A stretch of DNA of 64,000 nucleotides. Origin: Gordonia polyisoprenivorans. GTDB lineage: Bacteria; Actinomycetota; Actinomycetes; Mycobacteriales; Mycobacteriaceae. A program made the translations under genes and the position numbers. This document shows, in pieces, positions 26,345-35,376 of the stretch (positions within the stretch are counted from its first letter, which is position 1; every line of letters starts with the position of its first letter). Location of the stretch: assembly GCF_017654315.1 (NCBI RefSeq), contig NZ_CP072203.1, positions 1,302,001 to 1,366,000 on the forward strand. Direction: 5' to 3'. Under the pieces are notes generated by a model, which did not search any database, was not told the origin of the DNA, and saw only the letters and a program-made list of their open reading frames with translations.

Positions 26345-27807
26345 CGCGGCTCCGCCGAGCGCGTCGTCGACAAGATGTGCTCCGGCGGCGTCGCGGTGTC
26401 GAGCGTCAGTTCACCGCGACCGGCGACCTCGAGGAGGACCGCCCGGTACTCGGCGAGCAGATCATGGATCGACGCCGCGGCGATCTCGTTGTTGGGGAAG
26501 CGAAGGGAGATGTTGATCCCTTCGTGGAGGCGATTGATCCAGAGGTACACCTCGTCGAGATTGTGAATCCGACTGCGCAGCGCGCGATCCCGGTCGCCCC
26601 AGGCGTCGGCACCGGGTACGTGCCGCCCGTCGACGAAGGAGACGGCGAAGCGTGGCGCCTCGGTGATGCCGAGAAGTGAGGCGATACGCGGATGCGGCGC
26701 ATGTGCGAGAGCCGCATGCCTACGCACCCCACTGCTGACCGAACCCAGTGCAGCACTGAAGTTTTCGGCACCCTCCAGTGACATCTCGACCGGCACGAGT
26801 CCCACATACCAGCCGGCCGCGGCCAGCGACTGCGGATCGGTGCGCGTGTGCATCGGCATCACGAACCGTGTCGTCGTGCGGCCGGTGAGTCGCTGGATCG
26901 CCACCGCGAGTGCGGTGAACGCCCCACCGGACATCGACGCGCCGTGATTCTTACAGGCCGCGGCGAAGGCGTCGGTCTCCTGCGCGGTCAGCAGCCATCG
27001 AGAAATGCTGGATTGCCATCCTGCGCTGTCGGCCACCGCTCCGGTGGGCTGTGTCGGCAACGGGATGCGAGGCATCTGTAGCCGGCCGTCGTCGGCGGTG
27101 AGGAAGGACCGCCACGCCTGCACGGCAGGGTGTTCGGCGGTGATGGTTTCGGCGGTCCGGAACTCGCGGGCGCAGTGGTCGACGTAGGAGCCGCACGACG
27201 GCAGCGCCGGTGTCCGACCCTCGACGATCGCCCGATGGATCTCGCGGAACTCGGCGATGAGCAGTAGTTGGGTATAGGCGTCCATCACCGAGTGATCGGC
27301 GGCGACGATGACGGTGACGCCCTTCGCCGCCTCGATCTGGCTGTCGGGCTCGATGGTGACAGCAACGACATGTGGCCACCGCACGGCGCTCACCTCACGG
27401 GCGAAGAACCGCTCGAGATGCCGGTCGACGCCGACACCGGGCGGGGGAGCCTGCTGTTCCCGTGCGGAGATCGTCACAGAGTCAGCGACCGCGACCACCC
27501 GGGCGTGCGTGTCGCCGCGGCGGGTGACGGTGGTCCGGAAGGCGTCGTGCCGAACGATCCAGGCGCGCAGCACCGCGGCGAATGTCGAGTGATCGAAATC
27601 GCCGGGCAACCGGAAGGCGGTACCGATCCACGATCCCAATCCGAGATCTCCGGTCTCCGACGTCGACTCCGAATTGTAGAGATGTGCAGTGTGATTGGGC
27701 GACAGTGGTCGATCGTCGGATTGCCAGCGGTCGGGTTCGACCGTCGGGATCCACTCGGTGATGCGGCCCGCAGGGACCGGATAGTCGGCGAGCTCTGTGT
27801 ACTCCAT
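26341..27807 (-). CDS. Condensation-domain-like acyltransferase C3
   Basis: A 488-residue member of the same family, first gene of the operon. The motif is DHSVMDA (His172, Asp176). VRHDAFRTTV precedes it, and RFVMPMHTRTDPQSLAAAGW in the second half is like the RPVNxR region of PapA-type enzymes. The ATG at 27807, preceded by GGGGGAT, is preferred over the longer reading from 27996; MEYTELADYPVPAGRITEW is a typical family start. It is divergent from the glycosyltransferase at 28421 across a 613-base control region. Confidence 0.75.
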   Translation of the reverse strand: MEYTELADYPVPAGRITEWIPTVEPDRWQSDDRPLSPNHTAHLYNSESTSETGDLGLGSWIGTAFRLPGDFDHSTFAAVLRAWIVRHDAFRTTVTRRGDTHARVVAVADSVTISAREQQAPPPGVGVDRHLERFFAREVSAVRWPHVVAVTIEPDSQIEAAKGVTVIVAADHSVMDAYTQLLLIAEFREIHRAIVEGRTPALPSCGSYVDHCAREFRTAETITAEHPAVQAWRSFLTADDGRLQMPRIPLPTQPTGAVADSAGWQSSISRWLLTAQETDAFAAACKNHGASMSGGAFTALAVAIQRLTGRTTTRFVMPMHTRTDPQSLAAAGWYVGLVPVEMSLEGAENFSAALGSVSSGVRRHAALAHAPHPRIASLLGITEAPRFAVSFVDGRHVPGADAWGDRDRALRSRIHNLDEVYLWINRLHEGINISLRFPNNEIAAASIHDLLAEYRAVLLEVAGRGELTLDTATPPEHILSTTRSAEPR

Positions 27808-28420
27808 GACATCCCCCGGGGTGACTAGACGGACGGAAACGGCGTGTGCGCGGTCCCCGTTCCGCGCGTCAACGCCGTTGGGGAGAAAGGCTTCACATCT
27901 ATAGCCGTGAATGCCGTCGGCACGCCCGTCGTCGGGTCGTCGGCGGCGTGTGCCGACCGCCATCCCCAACCGCTGACGGTGACACGTGTATGACATTAGG
28001 GCCGACGCAGTGAGGTGACCAGCGGAGCAGGGTGAGACATAGGTGACGTTTCGCCGGGCTTGCCGTATCGGTGGTTAATGATGCAAAATACCCGGTTTTC
28101 CCATGATTCATCACGGCCCTGAGGAATCGGGGCAGGCGCGCGTCCGAGAATTGACGCGGTGGGCAGACGTGGTCGTTTTCATGCTAATTCGTTGATGTGA
28201 CCCAGAACCCCATGTATTGCCAGGCATCCGAACCTGACCTAAGCTCCGCAGGGAAGGACATCACGGGGGTCATGTTCGACGACGGTGGCGATGCGCGTGC
28301 TCGCCGATCACCGTTCTCCGGTGTCTTCACCCGATGTTCAATGCGATCCGGCGCCGATGCCGGTGGATCTGCCTTGTCGGTCGGCCGTGGTGCCGATCGG
28401 CTACGACACAAGGGATTACG
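27808..28420. promoter_or_regulatory. Divergent control region of the glycolipid locus
   Basis: This 613-base stretch separates the minus-strand acyltransferase operon from the plus-strand glycosyltransferase operon and holds no convincing gene. It includes the most AT-rich segment nearby (about 28075-28115, with GGTTAATGATGCAAAATACC) and a second AT-rich patch near 28180-28200, likely promoter cores. A short ORF from 28197 overlaps the glycosyltransferase start but has no ribosome-binding site. Confidence 0.5.
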
Positions 28421-29392
28421 GTGATCTCAGAGACGACCACCCGTGCGGTTCGCGATGGTGCACATGCCGATCGTGTCGAGTTGTTGCCGCAGGATGACGG
28501 CCGGGTTCTCTTGTCGGTGGTGATCCCGGTGTTCAATGAGGCGGACACCATCGGGACGTGCCTGGATCTGCTCATCGACCAGATCGACGACATCGCCGAA
28601 ATCATCGTGGTCGACAACAATTCGACGGACGCCACGCGCGAGATCGTCGAGGAGCGAACACGGAGGACCCCGAGAATCCGGGTTGTCGACGAATCCACCC
28701 AAGGCCTTGTGCATGCGCGAAATGCCGGAATGGACAGCGCGACCGGGGACGTCATCGCCCGCATCGACGCCGACACCCGGATTCCGGCGGGGTGGGCGCG
28801 GACCATAGTGGAGTTCTTCGAGGCGGATTCGCAGGGCCAATGGTCGGCGCTGTGCGGTCGGGGCGCCGCCTACGGGCTGCCCTTCGAGGGCTCGATGAGC
28901 AGGATCGTCCGGCTGCTCCGGCCGGTGGCGCGGCGCCTGAGTCGCGAACGGGCGAGTGCGCAAGAATCGTCCGAAGCCCGCGAGATCCCGGTCCTCTACG
29001 GATCGAACATGGTGGTCCGGCGCGAGGTGTGGCAGGTGATCCGCACGCGCGTGAGCATGCGCCGCGACATCTTCGAAGACGTCGACATGGGCTTGTGCGT
29101 GCAGGATATCAACGGGCGCAACGCTTTCCTGGCGTCGCTGACAGTGGGTGTGTCCCCGCGGCGGATGGAGACCGGTGTGTCGGCGTTCGCCGAGTACATG
29201 AGTTTCCTGCCGCGGACCCTGCTGCTACATCGCCGTTACGGGCTGGCCGCCGGTGCGGCGTTCGGCTATCTGCCGCCGGTCATCATCGTCCACGCCGCGC
29301 GCCTGGTCCTGATCCGCGCCTACGACGCCGACGCCGGCACGTTCTCGGTCCGCAACCTGCTGCGCTCGACCACCGAACGGGGTCTGCCGTGA
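28421..29392 (+). CDS. GT-2 family glycosyltransferase
   Basis: A 323-residue GT-A enzyme. The nucleotide-sugar fold shows SVVIPVFNEADTIGTCLDLL, IIVVDNNSTDATREI and the metal-binding DAD (ARIDADTRIP, residues 116-118). A hydrophobic C-terminal stretch (GYLPPVIIVHAARLVLI) may tether it to the membrane. The GTG at 28421 is chosen because AAGGG lies six bases upstream. It is the first of three co-directional genes (10-base gap to the next, then a GTGA overlap). Sugar donor and acceptor unknown; the context suggests glycosylation of a lipid. Confidence 0.8.
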   Translation: MISETTTRAVRDGAHADRVELLPQDDGRVLLSVVIPVFNEADTIGTCLDLLIDQIDDIAEIIVVDNNSTDATREIVEERTRRTPRIRVVDESTQGLVHARNAGMDSATGDVIARIDADTRIPAGWARTIVEFFEADSQGQWSALCGRGAAYGLPFEGSMSRIVRLLRPVARRLSRERASAQESSEAREIPVLYGSNMVVRREVWQVIRTRVSMRRDIFEDVDMGLCVQDINGRNAFLASLTVGVSPRRMETGVSAFAEYMSFLPRTLLLHRRYGLAAGAAFGYLPPVIIVHAARLVLIRAYDADAGTFSVRNLLRSTTERGLP

Positions 29393-29402
29393 TGGGACGT
29401 TC

Positions 29403-30791
29403 ATGACCGCGCGAGTCGACAACCCCGGCAACATCGTCGGTGCCGGACCACGTCGCGGTGCGGCGGCGCCACCCGTACCGCGGGTGAGCGGCCCGGACGA
29501 GGCGTTCCTGCTCGCCGAGGAGAAACTCGGCTACGGCACATCCATCCAATACTGTTGGGTCCTCGATCACGACCCCGGGCGCGACGCCGTCGATCGGTTC
29601 GCCGAGGCGCTGAGTCGCGGACTGCTCCATCGCAGTGTCGGACCGCGCCGGGTACCGGGGGCGCAGCGCCGGTGGTTGCGGTCACCGGCTGCGCCGCAGG
29701 TGATCTCCGGTGCCCGTATCGACGATGCCGCCATCGGCGCATGGGCCGACGAGGTTCTGCGCGCCACCGATCTCCGGCCGTCACGAGGACCGGCGTGGCG
29801 CCTGCACACCACCACCACGACGCAGGAACGCCGCGTCGTGGTGCTCATGGCTTCACACCTCGTCGCCGATGGTGAGGCGATCATGCGTGCGATCATCGCG
29901 GCCGCCGACGGTGCGGTCGTCGAGCTGCCGGGCATACACAGCGCGCGGGGGTCGGCGGCAGTGCGCGCCGATCTCCGCGACAGCGCGCGCCAGGTGCGGG
30001 CGGCGGGACGCTCGGCCCGGGCGGCGTTGCGTTCGGCGCGGGAGAAACGTCACTCGGCTCGCCCCGCGACCACGGCCGAAAGCGTCTCGGCCGCACCGAC
30101 CTACGATCCCTACCGCGCCGGCCTGGTCGCCGTGGACATCGACCGTGACCGATGGCATGCGTGCTCGAAAGCCCATGGCGGCACCGGAAACACCCTGTAC
30201 ACCGCCGTGACCTGCGGTGTGGTGCACAGGTCGGGAGTCCCTGTCGGAGAACAGCTGCGCGTGAGCGTGGCGGTCAGCAAGCGTGGCGGGCCCGAGGACC
30301 AGCGGGCGAACGCCTCGGGCGGGGTATGGCTGCGGATCGACCCTCGGCACCGCTGGCCGGACGATCTGGGATACCTTCGGGCACTGAGTCGAGATGCGTT
30401 CGCCGCCTATGCGACGTCGGGAACCGACGTCCCCGACGATCTGCAGCCGCTGGTCCGGATGATGCCACGCCGCGTTCTGGGTATCGCATTGCGCAGTGTT
30501 CCGGCACCCGACGTCAGTGTGTCCAATCTCGGGGTGCTCGACGAGAAGGTCCGCGCGATCGGTGGTGAGCCCGCGTCGTCGTTCCTGCTGCGATTACTGG
30601 TGCGCGACGGCGCCGACCGGGATCTCGCGGTGCCGGGCCCGGGTCTGTCGACGTGGATCGTCGAGTACGGCGACCGTGTCACCATGACGTTCGCCGGTTT
30701 CGTGCCCGAGTACTACGGCGACGGCGAACGCCTCGCGGGACTGGTCGGCGACGAGTTGTCCGCGTGGGGTCTCCCACACAGGTTCTGGTGA
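29403..30791 (+). CDS. Acyltransferase-like protein A1 (WS/DGAT- or condensation-like)
   Basis: A 462-residue protein. SHLVADG (His152, Asp156) matches the xHxxxDG active site of wax-ester-synthase and condensation enzymes. Later segments GTGNTLYTAVTCGVV, RVSVAVSKRGG, DQRANASGG and VSNLGVL are shared almost one for one with A2 at 32206-33525. An Arg/Ala-rich linker sits at about residues 185-215. It lies between two glycosyltransferase genes in one operon, so it probably acylates the glycosylated intermediate (inference). No transmembrane helix is evident. Confidence 0.7.
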   Translation: MTARVDNPGNIVGAGPRRGAAAPPVPRVSGPDEAFLLAEEKLGYGTSIQYCWVLDHDPGRDAVDRFAEALSRGLLHRSVGPRRVPGAQRRWLRSPAAPQVISGARIDDAAIGAWADEVLRATDLRPSRGPAWRLHTTTTTQERRVVVLMASHLVADGEAIMRAIIAAADGAVVELPGIHSARGSAAVRADLRDSARQVRAAGRSARAALRSAREKRHSARPATTAESVSAAPTYDPYRAGLVAVDIDRDRWHACSKAHGGTGNTLYTAVTCGVVHRSGVPVGEQLRVSVAVSKRGGPEDQRANASGGVWLRIDPRHRWPDDLGYLRALSRDAFAAYATSGTDVPDDLQPLVRMMPRRVLGIALRSVPAPDVSVSNLGVLDEKVRAIGGEPASSFLLRLLVRDGADRDLAVPGPGLSTWIVEYGDRVTMTFAGFVPEYYGDGERLAGLVGDELSAWGLPHRFW

Positions 30792-32188
30792 ACTCGGCGG
30801 TGATCCACACGGCCATGCGTACCGGCACGCCCGGTGGGGCGCACCTGGTGTTCCTGCTCTACGGCAGCCGAGGCGACATCCAACCGGGTCTGTGTCTGGC
30901 GCTGGAGTCGGCGAGCCGCGGACACCGTGTCACGCTTGCGGTTCCGCCCAACCTGGTGCCGCTGGCAACCGCCGCCGGGGCCGGGGAGGTGGTGCCGATC
31001 GGTGCCGACACCGATCGGCAATGGTCCTCCGACGAGGCACTCGACGCCCAGCGAACGGCACATCCGTTGCGTACGGCGAAATTCGCGCTCGACACCGCGC
31101 GTTCGGGTATCGCGGCATTTGACGACGCGATGATGGCGACCTTTCTGGACGACGATCCCACGATCACCGAGGTCGATGCTCTCATCGCCGCACCGCTGTG
31201 TCAGGCTCGTGGGCTGGCCGTGGCCGAGAAACTCGGTGTGCCGCTGACAGTGCTGCGATACGCGCCGATGTCGGAGAACACGGTGATCGGACCGATCCCC
31301 GGGGTCACCGACGGGTGGACACCGCACTGGACGCGGCGGGCGTGGCGAGCTCACGACGGTGTGGTGTGGTCGCTGATGCGACACGGCGAGAACCGCTTTC
31401 GGCGACGAGCGGGTCTGCATCCGGTTCGCACGTCGTGCGCGGAGCGACTGAACCTCGCACAGATCCCGCAGATCCAGGCCTACGATCCGGGCATCGTGCC
31501 CGGCCTGGCCGAGCAGTGGCGGCCGGGACCGTCGATCAAACCGGTTGTCGGCTTTCTCGACCTGCCCTCCCGTGCACGTGCGGCGCTCGACGAAACATCG
31601 GGTGCCGATGCGCATCTGGTGCGCTGGCTCGATGCCGGGGAGCCGCCGCTGTTCGTGGGATTCGGGTCGATGCCGATGGCCGATCCCGCGGCGACGCGCG
31701 CGATGATCGCCGCGGCTGCCCGGCGCCACGGGGTGCGATGTGTGTTCGCCTTCGGTGATCGGCCGGGGGCGCAGAGTACTTCCTCGGATTCCGGTGCGTT
31801 CTCCGCAGCCGGGGAATCATCCGATACCTACGACGTGGCTGCAGTGGATCATTCATGGTTGCTGCCGCGGTGTGCTGCGGTGATACATCACGGAGGTGCC
31901 GGAACCACCGCCGCCGGTCTGCGTGCCGGCATCCCGGCGATCGTGTACTCGTTCACCGCCGAACAGCCGTTCTGGGCCGGCCGGATCGCCGACCTCGGGC
32001 TGGGCACCGGGCGGCGCTTCTCACACCTCACCACCGAGACGGTGTTCGACGACCTGACGGTCGCGCGCAGCGACTCGGTCCGCGCCGCCGCCGCTGACTT
32101 CGCGGCGAGGATGATCAGCCCGGATCACGCGGTCCGCACCGCCGCGGACATCGTCGACGCGCGTGTGCCGCAGGGACTTTCCCGATAG
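30788..32188 (+). CDS. GT-1 family (MGT/sterol-glucosyltransferase-like) glycosyltransferase
   Basis: A 466-residue GT-B enzyme. The N-terminal FLLYGSRGDIQPGLCLALES and the C-terminal nucleotide-sugar motif VIHHGGAGTTAAGLRAGIPA are those of UGT80-like and antibiotic/glycopeptidolipid glycosyltransferases. The start GTG at 30788 overlaps the stop of A1 (GTGA). Length is standard. With the GT-2 enzyme it would add a second sugar to a lipid or aglycone. It ends 17 bases from the convergent A2 gene. Donor specificity cannot be read from sequence alone. Confidence 0.85.
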   Translation: MNSAVIHTAMRTGTPGGAHLVFLLYGSRGDIQPGLCLALESASRGHRVTLAVPPNLVPLATAAGAGEVVPIGADTDRQWSSDEALDAQRTAHPLRTAKFALDTARSGIAAFDDAMMATFLDDDPTITEVDALIAAPLCQARGLAVAEKLGVPLTVLRYAPMSENTVIGPIPGVTDGWTPHWTRRAWRAHDGVVWSLMRHGENRFRRRAGLHPVRTSCAERLNLAQIPQIQAYDPGIVPGLAEQWRPGPSIKPVVGFLDLPSRARAALDETSGADAHLVRWLDAGEPPLFVGFGSMPMADPAATRAMIAAAARRHGVRCVFAFGDRPGAQSTSSDSGAFSAAGESSDTYDVAAVDHSWLLPRCAAVIHHGGAGTTAAGLRAGIPAIVYSFTAEQPFWAGRIADLGLGTGRRFSHLTTETVFDDLTVARSDSVRAAAADFAARMISPDHAVRTAADIVDARVPQGLSR

Positions 32189-32205
32189 CATCGGTCTGCG
32201 GGCGG

Positions 32206-33525
32206 TCAGGCACCCCAGAGTGTGGCAGGCAACCGCCAGCGCCTGAGTTCCTCGGCGACGAGGCCCCTCAGCGTCGGCTCGTCGGGTACCCGAACGGGGT
32301 CGAGAGCGGTCAGGCACAGGGTGACCAGACCGGCGCTGCGTGACGACCATCCGCTGATGCCTCCGTCCATGCGGCGCAACACTTCCGGGGTGGCGCCCAG
32401 CGTCATCGACCGCATGGCGACCGGTCCGGGTCGGCCGAAGCCCAGGCCGGCGAAATCGTCGCCCAGCGATCCGAGGTTCGATGCAAGGCACAACGGTGCC
32501 CGGGCATCGGCGGCCAGACGCGCAACGATGCTGTCGCCGAACGGTTGCGCGATCCGACCGAGGAGTTCGAGCGCTCCCGGCTCGTCGGACACCGCGGCGA
32601 ACGCAGCCTTGCTCGCCGCGCGTAGCGGACGCAGATCGCGGTGTCGTGCGGCACTCAACCGATAGAGTGCGGTGGCACCGGTGGTGGCGTTGGCCCGTCG
32701 GTCACCGGGCGTGCGGGTCGAGACCGGTAGCCCGACGGGGATCTCGTCGCCGTCGGCAACCCGGCCGGTGGCTTCGAGGACGCCGATCACCACCGCCGTG
32801 AACAGGGTGTTGGCGGTCCCGCCGACAGCGGCTGCGGCCGAGTCGAACTCGGTCTCGTCGACGGTGACCACCACCGATGGGCTCGGCGCGGGAACGCCCG
32901 GCTGTCCGGTCGCGGGCAGCGGCTCGACCGGCGGCGCCGGCGGGCGGGTGAGGGTCGCGGGCCGTGACATCACCAGCGTTCGGGCGGCATCGGCGGCACA
33001 CAGCAGGGTCCGGGCACCGTCCCGGACCGCGTCACCCACGCCGGCCCGGGCGTCGGCAGTGTCGAAGGTCTCGCCGACCACGGCTTCCTCGATACCGGTG
33101 ATCACCGCACCGCCGTCGGCGACGACGTGCGAATTGACCCACGACACGACGGTTTCGCCGGTGTCGTCGACGTGGACGGCGGTCAGTCGCCATGCCGGGC
33201 CCACCACGGCATCCACACCGACTTCGGCCTGCCGCCGGGCCCACGCCGGTATCTCGTGCACCGCGATTGCCTCCTCGCAGACCGCGTGGGCGCCGGCGGA
33301 GCGCGTGTGAATCCATCTGTCGCGCTGCGGGAACGGTGTCCGATTCACCAGTCGGGCCAGGCGTCCGCCGCTCAGGGCGTCGCCGAGCTCCGCGAACTCA
33401 CCGGGGTCGACACGGCCCGGAAGACGCCAGATGGCCTGATTGACGACGGGGACACCGAGGGCGTGTTCCATACGGAGGAACAGGTCGTCGTCGACGGTGA
33501 GACGTTCGGGCCGGTCGGGGGACAC
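32206..33525 (-). CDS. Acyltransferase-like protein A2, paralogue of A1
   Basis: A 439-residue protein with SHVVADG (His133, Asp137) and the same later segments as A1 (GGTANTLFTAVVIGVL, PVSTRTPGDRRANATTG, ASNLGSL). VDDDLFLRMEHALG near the start resembles the opening of wax ester synthase/DGAT-type proteins. The GTG at 33525 lies one base after the permease stop. It is the last gene of the regulator-exporter operon, which ties an acyltransferase directly to the transporter. Confidence 0.7.
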   Translation of the reverse strand: MSPDRPERLTVDDDLFLRMEHALGVPVVNQAIWRLPGRVDPGEFAELGDALSGGRLARLVNRTPFPQRDRWIHTRSAGAHAVCEEAIAVHEIPAWARRQAEVGVDAVVGPAWRLTAVHVDDTGETVVSWVNSHVVADGGAVITGIEEAVVGETFDTADARAGVGDAVRDGARTLLCAADAARTLVMSRPATLTRPPAPPVEPLPATGQPGVPAPSPSVVVTVDETEFDSAAAAVGGTANTLFTAVVIGVLEATGRVADGDEIPVGLPVSTRTPGDRRANATTGATALYRLSAARHRDLRPLRAASKAAFAAVSDEPGALELLGRIAQPFGDSIVARLAADARAPLCLASNLGSLGDDFAGLGFGRPGPVAMRSMTLGATPEVLRRMDGGISGWSSRSAGLVTLCLTALDPVRVPDEPTLRGLVAEELRRWRLPATLWGA

Positions 33526-33526
33526 C

Positions 33527-34348
33527 TCACGCCTGACGGAGGTAGGCGCGCACGGTGATCGGCGCGACGACGAGGATGATCGCCACCGCACCGATGAGGG
33601 TCCAGCCCACGTGTGCGGTGACCTGACCGTCGTTGATCAGGGAGCGGAGCGACGACACCAGATGTGAGATCGGATTGACGTCGGCGAGCGTGCGCATCCA
33701 GTCGGGCATCGTCGTCACCGGGACGAAGATGTTGGAGGTGAACGTGAGTGGCATGAGCACCAGCATCGACACCCCCTGAACCGCAGAGGCTTTTGACATG
33801 AGCACTCCCATCAGCGCAAAGATCCAGCTGATCGCGAAGGCCGCGAAGAGGGTCAGGACAATGCCGGCGATCGTGCCGAGCACACTCGACGGCCGATACC
33901 CGAGGATCATGCCGACGCCGATGGACATGACCGCGGCGATGAGATACCGCACGACGTCGGCGATCAACGAGCCGGCGAGTGGCGCGATACGCGCGATGGG
34001 CAGGGAGATGAAGCGGTCGAAGACACCGCGGTCCATGTCCTCACGCAGTTGCACGCCGGTGACCACCGACGCGGTGATCGCGACCGAAACCAGCACGCCC
34101 GGAACCAGCTGCGGCAGGTAGGCGTCGACGCTGCCGGCGATGGCGCCCCCGAAGATATTGGCGAACATCACGGTGAACACGATCGGGATGACGATCACAT
34201 CGAACAGCTGTTGCGGAGTGTGCTTGAGCCGCAACAGTCCTCGGCGCGCCATCGTGATGGTGTCGCGGACGGCCTTGCCGACACCGATGTGGTCGACGGG
34301 GGTGCCCAGGTGCAGTCCTGGCGTGGGGATTTCGATGGTGGCGCTCAT
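33527..34348 (-). CDS. Drr-type ABC-2 permease
   Basis: A 273-residue DrrB/DrrC-like membrane protein with six helices. Typical motifs are RLKHTPQQLFDVIVIPIVFT, DRFISLPIARIAPLAGSLIAD and FTSNIFVPVTTMPDWMRTLA with NPISHLVSSLR. Such permeases export lipids (PDIM in mycobacteria) or daunorubicin-like drugs. It overlaps the ATPase gene by four bases (ATGA) and abuts A2. Export of the locus product is the simplest role. Confidence 0.88.
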   Translation of the reverse strand: MSATIEIPTPGLHLGTPVDHIGVGKAVRDTITMARRGLLRLKHTPQQLFDVIVIPIVFTVMFANIFGGAIAGSVDAYLPQLVPGVLVSVAITASVVTGVQLREDMDRGVFDRFISLPIARIAPLAGSLIADVVRYLIAAVMSIGVGMILGYRPSSVLGTIAGIVLTLFAAFAISWIFALMGVLMSKASAVQGVSMLVLMPLTFTSNIFVPVTTMPDWMRTLADVNPISHLVSSLRSLINDGQVTAHVGWTLIGAVAIILVVAPITVRAYLRQA

Positions 34349-35358
34349 GCCGCCACCTCCGTGGACGGCCCCGCGGTCAGGGAGAAGAACACGTCGTCGA
34401 GGCTGGGGCGTCGCACCGAGACCTCCCCGACACCGATGCCCGCGCCGTCGAGCGCCACGACCGCACTGGCCGCGGCCGACGGATCACTGATCGCGGCGAT
34501 CAGCTGCCCGTTCTCGGGTGTGGTGGTGACCGCGGTGTCCAGAGCGGTGCGCAGTACCTCGCGCGCCTCGGAGAGGTGTACCGGGTCGACGGTGATCTCC
34601 AACGAGCGGTCGCCGACCCGATCCTTGAGGGTGTCGGCGTCTCCCGAGGCGACGACCCGGCCCTTGTCGATGACGATCAACGAATCCGAGAGTTGGTCGG
34701 CCTCATCGAGATACTGCGTGGTGAGCAGGACGGTGCTGCCCTGTGCGACCAGATCGCGGACGCTGGACCACACCTGGGTGCGGGTGGTCGGGTCGAGGCC
34801 GGTGGTCGGTTCGTCGAGGAACAGCAGTGCCGGGGTACGGATCATCGATGCCGCGAGATCGACCCGGCGCCGCATGCCGCCGGAGAATCCGCTGACCGGA
34901 CGACGCGCGGCGGCACTGAGCCCGAACCGGTCGATGAGATCGGTGGCGCGAGCGCGCGCGGCCCGACCGCTGAACCCCAGCAGCCGCGCGAACAACTCGA
35001 GGTTCTCCGCGGCGGTGAGATCCTCGTCGACCGAGGCGTATTGGCCGGTCAGCGAGATGAGCGAACGCACCGCGGTGGCCTGGGCGGTCACATCCCGGCC
35101 GAAGACCGTCGCGCGTCCGGCGTCGGGGCGGATCAGCGTCGCGAGCATGCGCACGGTGGTCGTCTTGCCCGCGCCGTTGGGGCCCAGGACGCCCAGGATG
35201 GTTCCGCGCGGCACGGTGAACGACACGTCGTCGACGGCGACGACGCCACCGAAGGTCTTGCGCAGGTGTTCGGCGTGAATCGCGGTGTCGGGAAGCGTGT
35301 CGGCATGATGAGTGCTGTCGGCGAGCATGGTGTCGAGCCTGCCCGACACCGCTTTCAT
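34345..35358 (-). CDS. DrrA-type ABC transporter ATP-binding protein
   Basis: A 337-residue ATPase. It shows Walker A GPNGAGKTT, Q-loop TGQYASVDEDLTAAENL, signature FSGGMRRR, Walker B LLFLDEPTTGLDP and H-loop-equivalent LLTTQYLDEADQL (Gln in place of His, as in DrrA). The C-terminal RRPSLDDVFFSLT is the hallmark of the DrrA subfamily. An internal ATG at 35328 is an alternative start; neither has a strong ribosome-binding site. It follows the AfsR-type regulator by 18 bases and overlaps the permease. Confidence 0.9.
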   Translation of the reverse strand: MKAVSGRLDTMLADSTHHADTLPDTAIHAEHLRKTFGGVVAVDDVSFTVPRGTILGVLGPNGAGKTTTVRMLATLIRPDAGRATVFGRDVTAQATAVRSLISLTGQYASVDEDLTAAENLELFARLLGFSGRAARARATDLIDRFGLSAAARRPVSGFSGGMRRRVDLAASMIRTPALLFLDEPTTGLDPTTRTQVWSSVRDLVAQGSTVLLTTQYLDEADQLSDSLIVIDKGRVVASGDADTLKDRVGDRSLEITVDPVHLSEAREVLRTALDTAVTTTPENGQLIAAISDPSAAASAVVALDGAGIGVGEVSVRRPSLDDVFFSLTAGPSTEVAA

Positions 35359-35376
35359 TTCGCTTTCACGTGCTCG

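Noticed and set aside
28197..28424. A 75-codon ORF in the divergent region of the glycolipid locus
   Set aside because: No ribosome-binding site, no domain, and it overlaps the better-supported start of the GT-2 gene.
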